Below, piece after piece: positions 39,689-47,843 of a stretch of 64,000 nt of DNA. Position numbers and translations under genes: made by a program. The notes beneath the pieces are model-generated. The model was not told the DNA's origin. It did no database searches and was given only the letters and a program-made list of their open reading frames with translations. Position 1 is the stretch's first letter. Each line of letters starts with the position of its first letter. This stretch comes from Pseudomonadota bacterium (GTDB taxonomy: Bacteria; Pseudomonadota; Alphaproteobacteria; Sphingomonadales; Sphingomonadaceae): NCBI GenBank assembly GCA_023445495.1, contig JAEXLC010000279.1:14126-78125 (forward strand). Reading direction: 5' to 3'.

Positions 39689-40294
39689 TTATCCTCCCGC
39701 TCGGCCCGAGAGGCAAGCGATGACATTACGTACCACCGCGCGCGTCTCCCCGATCGTCCCGCCGGTGGGGATGACGAAGTCGGCGCGGTCGCGCTTTTCC
39801 GAGTCGGGGAGCTGGCGGGCGAGGATCGCCTCGAATCGCGCTTCGGTCATGCCCGGCCGGGCCAGCACGCGTTCGCGCTGCACTTCGGCGGGGGCGGAGA
39901 CCACGGCGATCCTGTCGACATGGCGCCAGCCGCCCGCCTCGAACAGCAGCGGCACGTCGAGCACCACCAGCGGCGCGTCGCGATTCGCCTCGAGAAAGGC
40001 TTCGCGCTTCTCGGCGACCGCTGGATGCAGGATCGCCTCGAGCCGGGCAAAGGCGGTGGGATCGGCCATCACCGCTTCGCGGAGCGCGGTGCGATTCACC
40101 CCGAGCTCGGTAGTGGTGTCGGGAAACTCGGCTTCGATCGCGGCAACCGCATCGCCGTCCGGCCCCTGGAGCTTGTGGACCTCGGCATCGGCATCGAACA
40201 CCGGCACACCGGCTTCGGCGAACATCGCCGCCACGGTCGACTTGCCCATGCCGATCGACCCGGTAAGGCCCAGGGTGACCGGACGATCACTCAT
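39689..40294 (-). CDS. coaE: dephospho-CoA kinase
   Basis: Last step of coenzyme A synthesis, phosphorylating dephospho-CoA at the 3' hydroxyl. 201 residues with P-loop GSIGMGKS (12-19) and the FDADAEVHKL substrate motif. It overlaps aroE by 4 bp. Confidence 0.95.
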   Translation of the reverse strand: MSDRPVTLGLTGSIGMGKSTVAAMFAEAGVPVFDADAEVHKLQGPDGDAVAAIEAEFPDTTTELGVNRTALREAVMADPTAFARLEAILHPAVAEKREAFLEANRDAPLVVLDVPLLFEAGGWRHVDRIAVVSAPAEVQRERVLARPGMTEARFEAILARQLPDSEKRDRADFVIPTGGTIGETRAVVRNVIACLSGRAGG

Positions 40295-41100
40295 TTCAGC
40301 AGCAGCGCGCGCAGTTCCTCGTCGCGGTCGCGCGGGGGCTCGGCGCCGAAGAACAGCTCGAAGGCAAGCGCCGCCTGGCCGACCAGCATCTCGAGCCCGT
40401 CGACCGTATCGAGATCGCGCGCGCGCGCCTGGGCGAGCAGATCGGTCTCGAGCGGGGCATAGACCGCGTCATAGACCACTGCGTCCTCGGGCAGCGGCGA
40501 CAGGTCGATCTCCAGTGGCGGCTGGCCGATCATGCCAAGCGCGCTGGCATTCACCAGCAGTGCAGCCAGCGGAAGTTTGGCATTGAGCGGCAGCGCCTCG
40601 CCCTTGATTCCGAAGCCGGAGAGCAAAGCCGCGCCCTTCAGCACGTTGCGGTTGAGCAAGGTGACCTTGCCGACGCCGATACGCGACAGCGCGAACAGGA
40701 TCGCGCGGGCGGCACCGCCGGCACCGATCACCACGACATGCTGGCCGTCGAGATCGAGCCCGGCGATCGGCGCGTAGAAGCCGCCGGCATCGGTGTTGGT
40801 ACCGATCAGCGCGCCATCCTCGGCGCGGACCACCGTGTTGATCGCACCGATCGAGTCGCGGACGCCGCCGCGATCCTCGACGAATTCGAGCGACGCCTGC
40901 TTGTGGGGCAGGGTGATGTTGCAGCCGCGCCAGTTCGGATCGGCCTTCCGCGATTCGAAATAGCCGGCGAGCTCCTCGGGCTTCACATGCGCGCGGCGAT
41001 ATTCGGCTTCGATGCCGAGCTGCTCGAGCCAGAAGCCATGGATCAGCGGCGACTTGGACTGGGCGATGGGGTCGCCGATCACTTCGGCATAGACAGTCAT
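40291..41100 (-). CDS. aroE: shikimate dehydrogenase
   Basis: NADPH-dependent reduction of 3-dehydroshikimate in aromatic amino-acid synthesis. 269 residues. Shikimate-site residues lie in QSKSPLIH (about 14-21) and NITLPHK with catalytic Lys67. The NADP loop is GAGGAAR (126-132). NASALGM replaces the more usual NATSLGM; the swap of Thr/Ser is conservative. Overlaps both neighbours (maf, coaE) by 4 bp. Confidence 0.95.
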   Translation of the reverse strand: MTVYAEVIGDPIAQSKSPLIHGFWLEQLGIEAEYRRAHVKPEELAGYFESRKADPNWRGCNITLPHKQASLEFVEDRGGVRDSIGAINTVVRAEDGALIGTNTDAGGFYAPIAGLDLDGQHVVVIGAGGAARAILFALSRIGVGKVTLLNRNVLKGAALLSGFGIKGEALPLNAKLPLAALLVNASALGMIGQPPLEIDLSPLPEDAVVYDAVYAPLETDLLAQARARDLDTVDGLEMLVGQAALAFELFFGAEPPRDRDEELRALLLK

Positions 41101-41711
41101 GACGTCAGAACCCCACGGGTGCGCAGATAGGAAAGGATCGGCAGCAGCGGCATGCCGAGAATGGTGAACTGACTGCCATCGGTGCGGCTGAACAGCTGGA
41201 CGCCGGGCCCCTCGATCCGGAAGCAGCCGACACAGCCGGCGATCGCCGGCCATTCCATATCGAGATATTCCTCGATGAACGCCTCGGAAAGCGGGCGGAC
41301 ATGGAGCTTGGCGCGATCGACGAAGCGCCACACCGCGCGGCCGCCCTCGGCGATCACCGCGGCGCTGTAGATATCGTGCGTCCTGCCCGACATGCGGCGG
41401 AGATGGTCGGCGGCCTGTTCGCGGCTCTCCGGCTTGTCGAGCAGCGAACCGTCCTCGAGCGCGACCAGCGAGTCTCCGCCCAGCACCAGCGCGCCCGGCA
41501 CCAGGCCGGATACCTTCAATGCCTTCAGCTCGGCCAGCGCATCGGCCAGATCGCGCGGCGAGATGCCGCCGGCGAGCAGGGATTGCTTGGCCGAGGCCTC
41601 GTCGACCTGTGCCGTCACGGCTTCATGCGGCACGCCGGCATCATGGAGCATCGCGCGACGCGAAGCGCTTTGCGACGCGAGTACGACCCTGAGCTCAGTC
41701 GAAGGGTTCAT
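41097..41711 (-). CDS. maf: Maf-type nucleotide pyrophosphatase
   Basis: Hydrolyses non-canonical or modified nucleoside triphosphates (house-cleaning enzyme). 204 residues; the N-terminal motif VVLASQSASRRAMLHDAG is the Maf hallmark and GGDSLV and DKPESREQA follow. Starts at ATG 41711 overlapping the ppsR stop (ATGA). Confidence 0.93.
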   Translation of the reverse strand: MNPSTELRVVLASQSASRRAMLHDAGVPHEAVTAQVDEASAKQSLLAGGISPRDLADALAELKALKVSGLVPGALVLGGDSLVALEDGSLLDKPESREQAADHLRRMSGRTHDIYSAAVIAEGGRAVWRFVDRAKLHVRPLSEAFIEEYLDMEWPAIAGCVGCFRIEGPGVQLFSRTDGSQFTILGMPLLPILSYLRTRGVLTS

Positions 41712-42529
41712 TGGCTTCCTTTTTCGAGCGTCCGCTCGTTGCACAGCTGGATGATCGCCGCCGCGGTTTCCTCGATCGAGCGCCTGGTGACGTCGATCAC
41801 CGGCCAGCCATTGTCGGCGAACATCCGCCGCGCATAGGCGACTTCGCGGGTCACCGCATCCTGCTCGACATAGCTGGTCTCGGTCGCCTGGTTGAGCGAG
41901 AGCAGGCGGTTGCGGCGGATCTGAATCAGCCGGTCGGCGCTGGTGGTGAGGCCGACGATCAGCGGATGCTTGAGCTTGTAGAGCTCGGGCGGCGGCGGCG
42001 ATTCCACCACGATCGGGATGTTGGCGGTCTTGTAGCCGCGGTTCGCCAGATAGATCGACGTCGGCGTCTTGGACGAGCGCGAGACGCCGGCGAGAAGGAT
42101 GTCCGCCTCTTCCCAATCCTCGGCAAGCAGCCCGTCGTCATGCGCGATGGTGAACTGGATCGCATCGACGCGGGCAAAATAGGCGGCGTCCAAAGTATGC
42201 TGCCGCCCGGGCCGCGCCTTGGCTTCCTGGCCGAGCAGGTTCGACAGCGCGTGGTTGACCGGATCGAGCGGCGCGATCGCCGGCAGGCCCATCGCCCGGC
42301 AACGGCTCTCCAGCGTGCGGCGGATCTCCGGGTTCACCAGCGTGTAGAGCACCAGCCCGGGATTCTGCGCGATCTCCTGGAGGATCCGCTCGAGATGCGC
42401 TTCGCTGCGCACCATCGGCCAGAAATGGCGGAGCGTTTCGACATCGTCATATTGGGCGAGCGCTGCCTTGGCGATGTTCTCCAGCGTCTCGCCGGTGGAA
42501 TCGGAGAGGAGGTGGAGGTGAAGCCGCAT
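41708..42529 (-). CDS. ppsR: pyruvate, phosphate dikinase regulatory protein (kinase/phosphorylase)
   Basis: Bifunctional ADP-dependent kinase and Pi-dependent phosphorylase that switches pyruvate phosphate dikinase or PEP synthase. 273 residues of the DUF299 family; the P-loop-like motif is GVSRSSKTPTS (about 148-158). An AAGGG stands before the ATG at 42529. In alphaproteobacteria this gene (called RP001 in older origin studies) flanks the replication origin opposite hemE, exactly as here. First gene of the leftward ppsR-maf-aroE-coaE-dnaQ block. Confidence 0.94.
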   Translation of the reverse strand: MRLHLHLLSDSTGETLENIAKAALAQYDDVETLRHFWPMVRSEAHLERILQEIAQNPGLVLYTLVNPEIRRTLESRCRAMGLPAIAPLDPVNHALSNLLGQEAKARPGRQHTLDAAYFARVDAIQFTIAHDDGLLAEDWEEADILLAGVSRSSKTPTSIYLANRGYKTANIPIVVESPPPPELYKLKHPLIVGLTTSADRLIQIRRNRLLSLNQATETSYVEQDAVTREVAYARRMFADNGWPVIDVTRRSIEETAAAIIQLCNERTLEKGSQ

Positions 42530-42860
42530 CAGTGACCCTTGAGGAAGGCGCGGAGCGCCGCTGGGTGTGAATCTGTGGATAACATGGCTGACAGCCACTA
42601 GCGCAACCCGGCGCACGAACCAATCGGGTCAGTTTGATGACTCCCACTCGTGATTCGTCCACATCCGCATCCCCAGCTTGTGATTCCAATCCACAGCCTG
42701 TTGAAAACGGGGACGGCGATTCCGAATCCGAGGATTCCCGCGGGACTGCGAGAGTCAAACTGTTGGCAAGGCGCGGACGATTCCATAAGCCCCGGCTTTC
42801 ACGCGCCAACAGACTCCAACAATCTCTAGATTCATTCTTTATTGTTTTAGGAACGAGGCT
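42530..42860. other. putative chromosomal replication origin (oriC)
   Basis: The 331-bp gap between divergent ppsR and hemE. It holds a perfect DnaA box (42574-42582), near matches TCGTCCACA (42655) and CAATCCACA (42687), and an AT-rich end (about 42819-42850) that could unwind. Together with the first codons of hemE it contains twelve GANTC sites, at 42569, 42639, 42652, 42682, 42718, 42724, 42733, 42752, 42779, 42812, 42829 and 42867. Only four occur in the adjacent 660 bp of ppsR. An inverted pair CAGTTTGA (42630) / TCAAACTG (42754) spans the middle. Genes on both sides are transcribed away from it. In Caulobacter and Rickettsia the origin lies at hemE-RP001. Experimental proof is lacking. 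Confidence 0.75.
42574..42582 (-). promoter_or_regulatory. DnaA box
   Basis: TTATCCACA on the minus strand is an exact match to the high-affinity DnaA site. It directly abuts a GANTC site (42569-42573), so methylation state could affect DnaA access. Confidence 0.7.
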
Positions 42861-43883
42861 CTGACCGACTCCCATCCCAAGCCGCTGCTCGAGACGCTCC
42901 AGGGTGTTCGACAGAAGAGTCCGCCCGTCTGGCTGATGCGTCAGGCCGGTCGCTATCTGCCCGAATATCGCGCGCTCCGGGCCGAGAAGGGCGGATTCCT
43001 CGAACTCGCGCTCGATCCAGTAGCCGCCGCCGAGATCACGCTGCAGCCGATCCGCCGCTTCGGCATGGACGGCGCGATCCTGTTCTCGGACATCCTGATG
43101 GTGCCGATGGCGCTGGGACAGAAACTCTGGTTCGAAACCGGCGAAGGCCCGCGTCTGGCGCCGACTGTGACGACCCGTCAGATCCTGGATGGCCTTGAAT
43201 CGGGTTCTGAGGCCCTGGAGAAGGTCTATGCGACCGTCCGGCAGGTTCGGTCCCAGCTCGACCCGCGAACCACCTTCCTGGGCTTTGCAGGGAGCCCCTG
43301 GACCGTCGCCACCTATATGATCGCCGGCCAGGGGAGTCGCGAACAGGCCGAGGCGCGGCGGCTCGCTTATGCCGATTCCGGACTCATGCAGGCGCTGGTC
43401 GACCGCATCGCCGATTGCACGATCGACTATCTGAGCGCGCAGATCGATGCCGGCGTCGATGCGGTGCAGTTGTTCGACAGCTGGGCGGGCAGCCTTTCCC
43501 CCGAGCAGTTCGAGCGCTGGGTGATCGCCCCGACCGCGCGCATCACCGCCGCGGTGAAGGACAAGGCACCGGTGATCGGCTTCCCCAAAGGGGCCGGCGG
43601 CAAGCTGCCCGCCTATGCGCGCGAAACGGGCGTCGATGCGCTCGGTCTCGACGAAACGGTCGACCCGGCCTGGGCGAACGCGGTGCTGCCCGAAGGGCTG
43701 CCGGTACAGGGCAATCTCGACCCGCTCGCCCTGATCGCCGGCGGCGAGACGCTCGATCGCGCGGTCGACCGGATCCTTTCCGCTTTCCCGACCCGCCCGC
43801 ATGTGTTCAATCTCGGCCACGGTATCCAGCAGGATACGCCGATCGCGCATGTCGAGCGGCTGCTGGCACGGATCAGGGGGTAG
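42861..43883 (+). CDS. hemE: uroporphyrinogen decarboxylase (probable CTG start)
   Basis: Decarboxylates uroporphyrinogen III to coproporphyrinogen III in haem synthesis. 340 residues if started at CTG 42861. The first in-frame ATG (42936) falls inside the conserved PPVWLMRQAGRYLPEYR block and would remove 25 residues, including PKPLLETL. No ATG, GTG or TTG exists upstream in frame after the family N-terminus, whereas CTG 42861 has AGGAACGAGG just before it. Other motifs are intact: AILFSDILMVPMALG, GFAGSPWTVATYM, HVFNLGHGI. It flanks the putative origin and leads into hemJ, 2 bp downstream. Confidence 0.92.
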   Translation: MTDSHPKPLLETLQGVRQKSPPVWLMRQAGRYLPEYRALRAEKGGFLELALDPVAAAEITLQPIRRFGMDGAILFSDILMVPMALGQKLWFETGEGPRLAPTVTTRQILDGLESGSEALEKVYATVRQVRSQLDPRTTFLGFAGSPWTVATYMIAGQGSREQAEARRLAYADSGLMQALVDRIADCTIDYLSAQIDAGVDAVQLFDSWAGSLSPEQFERWVIAPTARITAAVKDKAPVIGFPKGAGGKLPAYARETGVDALGLDETVDPAWANAVLPEGLPVQGNLDPLALIAGGETLDRAVDRILSAFPTRPHVFNLGHGIQQDTPIAHVERLLARIRG

Positions 43884-43885
43884 GG

Positions 43886-44338
43886 ATGGCGGGATTCCTG
43901 GGTGGCGCCTATCTTTGGGTGAAGGCGTTCCACATCATCTTCGTGATCTTCTGGATGGCCGGCCTGTTCCTGCTGCCGCGCTATCTCGTCCATCACCAGG
44001 AAGCGCTGGGCACGCCCGAGGCGGCCGCCTGGGAAAAGCGCGAGGCGCTGCTCCGCAAGATGATCCTTACGCCCTCGATCGGCATCGTCTGGCTGCTCGG
44101 CCTGGCGCTCGCCGCCAATCTCGGGCTGTTCGAGGGCGGAGCGGGGCTCGGCTGGCTCCATGCCAAGCTGCTGATCGTGTTCCTGCTTTCCGGCTATCAT
44201 GGCTGGGCGGTCGGCTATTCGAAGAAGCTGGCCAGGGGGCAGGGCGGCATCCCGTCGCGCACGCTGCGCCTGCTCGGCGAAGTGCCGGCGCTGGCGGTGA
44301 TCCTCATCGTGATCCTCGCGGTAGTGAAGCCCTTCTGA
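43886..44338 (+). CDS. hemJ: HemJ-type protoporphyrinogen oxidase
   Basis: A 150-residue membrane protein with four helices of the HemJ/UPF0093 family, which oxidises protoporphyrinogen IX in bacteria lacking HemG or HemY. The conserved His and Arg region AFHIIFVIFWMAGLFLLPRY (about 14-33) is present. Two bases separate it from hemE, and GGGGGTAGGG spans the junction as its ribosome binding site. The neighbourhood supports the haem role. Confidence 0.9.
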   Translation: MAGFLGGAYLWVKAFHIIFVIFWMAGLFLLPRYLVHHQEALGTPEAAAWEKREALLRKMILTPSIGIVWLLGLALAANLGLFEGGAGLGWLHAKLLIVFLLSGYHGWAVGYSKKLARGQGGIPSRTLRLLGEVPALAVILIVILAVVKPF

Positions 44339-44347
44339 CCCTTCATT

Positions 44348-44381
44348 CCGAAATGGGCGCAATTAAGTTGCGCCATTTCGG
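44348..44381 (+). terminator. hairpin after hemJ
   Basis: CCGAAATGGGCGCAA and TTGCGCCATTTCGG pair across a five-base loop with one bulged G. It lies ten bases past the hemJ stop; there is no T tract. A likely terminator or 3'-end stabiliser of hemE-hemJ. Confidence 0.55.
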
Positions 44382-44438
44382 TTGGTCGCCGCAACTTACC
44401 GCCTGCCGCAAAAGCGCATCCCAGACCGCGGAGACCGG

Positions 44439-44467
44439 TTGACTTGGGGGTAGGCCACTCCTAATTC
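44439..44467 (+). promoter_or_regulatory. rho promoter
   Basis: TTGACT, a 17-bp spacer and TAATTC give one of the best housekeeping promoter matches in the window. It implies a leader of about 100 bases before rho that is pyrimidine-rich and poor in G (ATCCCTCCTCCAAGC and CTCCCCCCAGC). That suits Rho loading and autogenous termination, as known for rho in other bacteria. Confidence 0.6.
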
Positions 44468-44577
44468 GGCCCTGTGGACCGGGTCACCGGACCATCCCTC
44501 CTCCAAGCATCGTTATTCGCGCGCGACTCTACCCGCCGACCGACGCTCCCCCCAGCATCCAAGCACCCGGACTCCCA

Positions 44578-45834
44578 ATGCATCTCAAGGACCTCAAGAA
44601 GAAAGCCCCCGCCGAACTGGTCTCGATGGCCGAAGAGCTCGGCGTGGAGAGCGCTTCGACGCTGCGCAAGCAGGACCTGCTGTTCGGCATCCTCAAGGCC
44701 GAGGCCGAGAATGGCGAGCAGATCCTGGGCCTGGGCACGATCGAAGTGCTGCCGGACGGCTTTGGCTTCCTGCGCAGCCCCGAGGCGAACTATCTCGCCG
44801 GCCCGGACGACATCTATGTCTCGCCCAACCAGGTCCGCAAGTTCGGCCTGCGCACCGGCGACACGGTGGAAGGCGAGATCCGCGCGCCCAAGGATGGCGA
44901 GCGCTATTTCGCCCTGGTCCGCCTCGTCTCGGTCAATTTCGACGATCCCGATGCGGTTCGCCACCGGGTCAATTTCGACAACCTCACCCCGCTCTATCCC
45001 GAGAGCAAGCTGACGCTCGACCAGCTCGACCCGACCCAGAAGGACAAGTCGGCGCGCGTCATCGACATCGTCTCGCCGCAGGGCAAGGGCCAGCGCACGC
45101 TGATCGTCGCGCCGCCGCGCGTCGGCAAGACGGTGATGCTGCAGAACATCGCCAAGGCGATCACCGACAACCATCCCGAAGTCTTCCTGATCGTGCTGCT
45201 CATCGACGAGCGCCCGGAAGAAGTCACCGACATGCAGCGTTCGGTGAAGGGCGAGGTGATCTCCTCGACCTTCGACGAGCCGGCCCAGCGCCACGTGCAG
45301 GTCTCGGAAATGGTCATCGAAAAGGCCAAGCGCCTGGTCGAGCACAAGAAGGATGTCGTCATCCTGCTCGACTCGATCACCCGCCTCGGCCGCGCCTACA
45401 ACACCGTCGTCCCCTCGTCGGGCAAGGTGCTGACCGGCGGTGTCGATGCCAATGCGCTCCAGCGCCCGAAGCGCTTCTTCGGCGCCGCGCGCAACATCGA
45501 GGAGGGCGGTTCGCTCTCGATCATCGCCACCGCGCTGATCGACACCGGCAGCCGCATGGACGAAGTCATCTTCGAAGAGTTCAAGGGCACCGGTAACTCG
45601 GAAATCGTCCTCGATCGCAAGGTGGCGGACAAGCGCATCTTCCCGGCGCTCGACGTCGGCAAGTCGGGCACCCGCAAGGAAGAGCTGCTGGTCGACAAGG
45701 CCAAGCTCACCAAGATGTGGGTCCTGCGCCGCATCCTCATGCAGATGGGCACCGTCGACGCGATGGAGTTCCTGCTCGACAAAATGAAGGACTCGAAGAC
45801 CAACGAGGATTTCTTCGACTCGATGAACCAGTAA
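44578..45834 (+). CDS. rho: transcription termination factor Rho
   Basis: Hexameric RNA helicase that ends transcription. 418 residues: the N-terminal Rho_N helix bundle ([20 protein letters not shown]), the cold-shock-like RNA-binding domain ([20 protein letters not shown]), and the ATPase with Walker A APPRVGKT (178-185) and [15 protein letters not shown]. Own promoter at 44439. A parS site and an intrinsic terminator follow. Confidence 0.97.
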   Translation: MHLKDLKKKAPAELVSMAEELGVESASTLRKQDLLFGILKAEAENGEQILGLGTIEVLPDGFGFLRSPEANYLAGPDDIYVSPNQVRKFGLRTGDTVEGEIRAPKDGERYFALVRLVSVNFDDPDAVRHRVNFDNLTPLYPESKLTLDQLDPTQKDKSARVIDIVSPQGKGQRTLIVAPPRVGKTVMLQNIAKAITDNHPEVFLIVLLIDERPEEVTDMQRSVKGEVISSTFDEPAQRHVQVSEMVIEKAKRLVEHKKDVVILLDSITRLGRAYNTVVPSSGKVLTGGVDANALQRPKRFFGAARNIEEGGSLSIIATALIDTGSRMDEVIFEEFKGTGNSEIVLDRKVADKRIFPALDVGKSGTRKEELLVDKAKLTKMWVLRRILMQMGTVDAMEFLLDKMKDSKTNEDFFDSMNQ

Positions 45835-45841
45835 GCTTCCG

Positions 45842-45857
45842 CGCTCCACGTGGAACA
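45842..45857. promoter_or_regulatory. parS site
   Basis: CGCTCCACGTGGAACA: CACGTG centre with a full right arm and a nearly full left arm of the ParB-binding palindrome. Intergenic, between the rho stop and its terminator, about 3 kb from the putative origin. Confidence 0.65.
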
Positions 45858-45865
45858 GGACGAAG

Positions 45866-45892
45866 AGGCCGGGCCCAGCGCCCGGCCTTTTT
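45866..45892 (+). terminator. intrinsic terminator of rho
   Basis: AGGCCGGGC pairs with GCCCGGCCT across a five-base loop, followed by TTTTTC. A classic Rho-independent terminator for the rho gene. Confidence 0.85.
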
Positions 45893-45954
45893 CGTTTTGA
45901 TGCTGCGCGCGCCCGACGCTTGCATGCCGCTGCAAGCACGTTAGGGCTTGGCCG

Positions 45955-46656
45955 ATGCTCGACATGCTCCTCAGCGCCGCCGCGGCCGGAATCGGCTCTC
46001 CTGCCGATATCTGGCAGCAAATCCTCGCCGATTTCTCGAACCTGGGCGATCCGTCCGCGCTTGCCGCCTTCGGCTCGGTGCTGATGATCGATCTGGTGCT
46101 GGCGGGCGACAATGCGATCGTCGTCGGCGCGCTTGCCGCGGGGCTGCCCGCGGAGCAGCGCAAGAAGGTCATCCTGATCGGCATCGGCGCCGCGCTCGTC
46201 CTGCGCATCGCCTTCGCGCTGATCGTCAGCTGGCTGATGGGCATTGTAGGCCTGATCTTTGCCGGCGGCCTGTTGCTGCTCTGGGTGAGCTGGAAGTTCT
46301 GGCGCGAGATCCGCGAGGGTGGCCCGCATGCCGATGAGGTGGAATCAGGCCTGAAGCCGGCCAGGAGCTTCGCCGCGGCTGCCTGGGCCGTCGCTGTCGC
46401 CGATGTCTCGATGAGCCTCGACAACGTCCTGGCGGTCGCCGGCGCGGCGCGCGAGCATCCCGGCATCCTCGTCGTCGGCCTGCTGCTCTCGGTGGCGCTG
46501 ATGGGGATCGCGGCGAACCTGATCGCCAAGCTGATCAACCGCTATCCCTGGATCGCCTATATCGGCCTGGCGGTGATCATCTTCGTGGCGTTCCGCATGA
46601 TCTATGAAGGCTGGGTCGGCACCCATGAGACCCCAGGGATCACCAGCTTCTTCTGA
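45955..46656 (+). CDS. TerC family membrane protein (YjbE-like)
   Basis: A 233-residue protein with about seven helices. The paired motifs SVLMIDLVLAGDNAIVVGAL (about 41-60) and ADVSMSLDNVLAVAG (about 145-159) with conserved Asp residues identify the TerC/YjbE group. These proteins are linked to metal export, notably Mn2+ of exoenzymes and tellurite resistance; the ion here is not known. Confidence 0.88.
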   Translation: MLDMLLSAAAAGIGSPADIWQQILADFSNLGDPSALAAFGSVLMIDLVLAGDNAIVVGALAAGLPAEQRKKVILIGIGAALVLRIAFALIVSWLMGIVGLIFAGGLLLLWVSWKFWREIREGGPHADEVESGLKPARSFAAAAWAVAVADVSMSLDNVLAVAGAAREHPGILVVGLLLSVALMGIAANLIAKLINRYPWIAYIGLAVIIFVAFRMIYEGWVGTHETPGITSFF

Positions 46657-46671
46657 AGGTTCGTTTCAACA

Positions 46672-47265
46672 ATGTCCGTGCCATGGTCACTGTCGTCGCT
46701 GCTGGTGGTCATGGCCATTGCCCTGGTGCCGCGGATCATTGCGGTGTTTGTGGAGCCCAAAGTACTGCCGAGGCGCTCTTCTCCGAAGCGGCGGGATCTA
46801 TTCGCGGTCGACCCGTCGTTGCCCGCCCATGAGACGCTTGCGAGATACTGGGCCTATGGTGGCGATCACCCAAAGCCCTTTCCGGCTGTTGAGACTGCGA
46901 TCCACGATCTGGAACAGCGCTACGGCATCGTATTGCCTGCGGACTTCCGCACCTATCTCTTGCACGTGGCGCCGGAAGAAGATCATTGGGACGAGGGCGA
47001 CGCCACTTGGTGGCCGCTTTCCCGGATTCATAACATCCCCGAGGAATATGAGCATCCGCTCAAGAATCCGGTCGTCGCGGCAATGGCTGGGCGCTGCCTG
47101 TTTTTCGCGGACTATATGATCTGGTGCTGGGCCTGGGTGATCTGCTGCGAGGAAGGCGATTTCTACGGCAAGGTCGCCGTTATAGGCAGCGACGATCGCT
47201 GGGTGGCCGACAGCTTCACGGATTTTGTACGCAAGTACGTCGCCGATCCGCTTTCGGTTTGCTGA
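46672..47265 (+). CDS. orphan SMI1/KNR4 domain protein with a membrane anchor
   Basis: A 197-residue protein. Residues about 7-27 form one hydrophobic helix, then basic residues, then an SMI1/KNR4 (SUKH) domain from about 70: VETAIHDLEQRYGIVLPADF, followed by FRTYLLHVAP and a Trp/Cys-rich C-terminus (YMIWCWAWVICC). SUKH proteins are frequently immunity proteins of polymorphic toxins, but no toxin gene is adjacent. It starts 15 bp after terC. Its lower GC suggests recent arrival. Confidence 0.75.
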   Translation: MSVPWSLSSLLVVMAIALVPRIIAVFVEPKVLPRRSSPKRRDLFAVDPSLPAHETLARYWAYGGDHPKPFPAVETAIHDLEQRYGIVLPADFRTYLLHVAPEEDHWDEGDATWWPLSRIHNIPEEYEHPLKNPVVAAMAGRCLFFADYMIWCWAWVICCEEGDFYGKVAVIGSDDRWVADSFTDFVRKYVADPLSVC

Positions 47266-47284
47266 GAGGCCGAAGCTAGCGGTC

Positions 47285-47315
47285 CTCCGGTAAGGCCAGA
47301 TCGGGCTCACCGGAG
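47285..47315. terminator. hairpin between convergent SMI1 and SMR genes
   Basis: CTCCGGT and ACCGGAG form a 7-bp stem around a 17-base loop in the 61-bp gap. Weak; could serve either gene. Confidence 0.4.
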
Positions 47316-47326
47316 TTTGAAGAGCG

Positions 47327-47656
47327 CTAGTGCGCCACCGCTTTCGAGAACAGGTTCATCACCACCACCCCGGCGATGATCAGCGCCAGCCCAAGCATCG
47401 CGGGCATATCGAGCTTCTGTCCCTGGAAGATCCAGGCGATCGCAGTGATCAGCACAATCCCGACGCCGGACCAGATCGCATAGGCGATTCCCGTCGGGAT
47501 CGTCCGCAGGGTGAGCGACAGGCAATAGAAAGCCGCGGCATAGGCGACCATTGTCACCAGGCTTGGTACCAGCCGGGTGAAGCCCTCGGACTGTTTCATG
47601 AAGCTGGTGCCGACCACTTCGGCGGCGATGGCAATGCCAAGGAAGAGATAGTTCAT
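47327..47656 (-). CDS. emrE: small multidrug resistance efflux pump, EmrE/Qac type
   Basis: Proton-driven exporter of lipophilic cations, acting as a dimer in the inner membrane. 109 residues and four helices. The essential Glu lies in helix 1 (AAEVVGTSFMK). The IPTGIAYAIWSGVGIVLI segment is that of EmrE/Qac pumps rather than the guanidinium (Gdx/SugE) exporters. GGAG stands six bases before the ATG and is partly hidden in a hairpin of an unusual leader (47657-47713). Confidence 0.93.
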   Translation of the reverse strand: MNYLFLGIAIAAEVVGTSFMKQSEGFTRLVPSLVTMVAYAAAFYCLSLTLRTIPTGIAYAIWSGVGIVLITAIAWIFQGQKLDMPAMLGLALIIAGVVVMNLFSKAVAH

Positions 47657-47713
47657 GGCGGACTCCGATTGGGTTCGGAGCCGCAGGCCATGCGTCGCGC
47701 CGAACCAGGTTCG
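47657..47713 (-). promoter_or_regulatory. candidate RNA switch in the SMR-pump leader
   Basis: Three mutually exclusive stems can form on the transcript. Stem A: CGAAC/GTTCG at 47701-47713. Stem B: GGTTCGG (47700-47706) with CCGAACC (47672-47678), 7 bp. Stem C: CTCCGA (47675-47680) with TCGGAG (47663-47668), 6 bp, which hides the GGAG ribosome binding site. A blocks B and B blocks C, so the chain could switch translation. No known riboswitch class is recognised. Confidence 0.4.
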
Positions 47714-47843
47714 TTGGACGCCGAGGCTGAGAAGAACCCGCTTGCGGGCGCAGGAGCCACCACCCTGCCGCTCTATTTTCGACCCGCGCTATCTAATGGT
47801 GCGATGCGGGCCTGTCACGCTGCCGGAATTGCCGGAAGGGGAG

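Noticed and set aside
42530..42860. CtrA binding sites in the origin
   Set aside because: I looked for TTAA-N7-TTAA on both strands and found none.
42936..43883. hemE starting at ATG 42936
   Set aside because: Would cut the conserved N-terminal block that is encoded in frame upstream.
47657..47820. Guanidine riboswitch before the SMR gene
   Set aside because: No pair of ACGR-loop hairpins and no ykkC core; the pump is of Qac rather than Gdx type.
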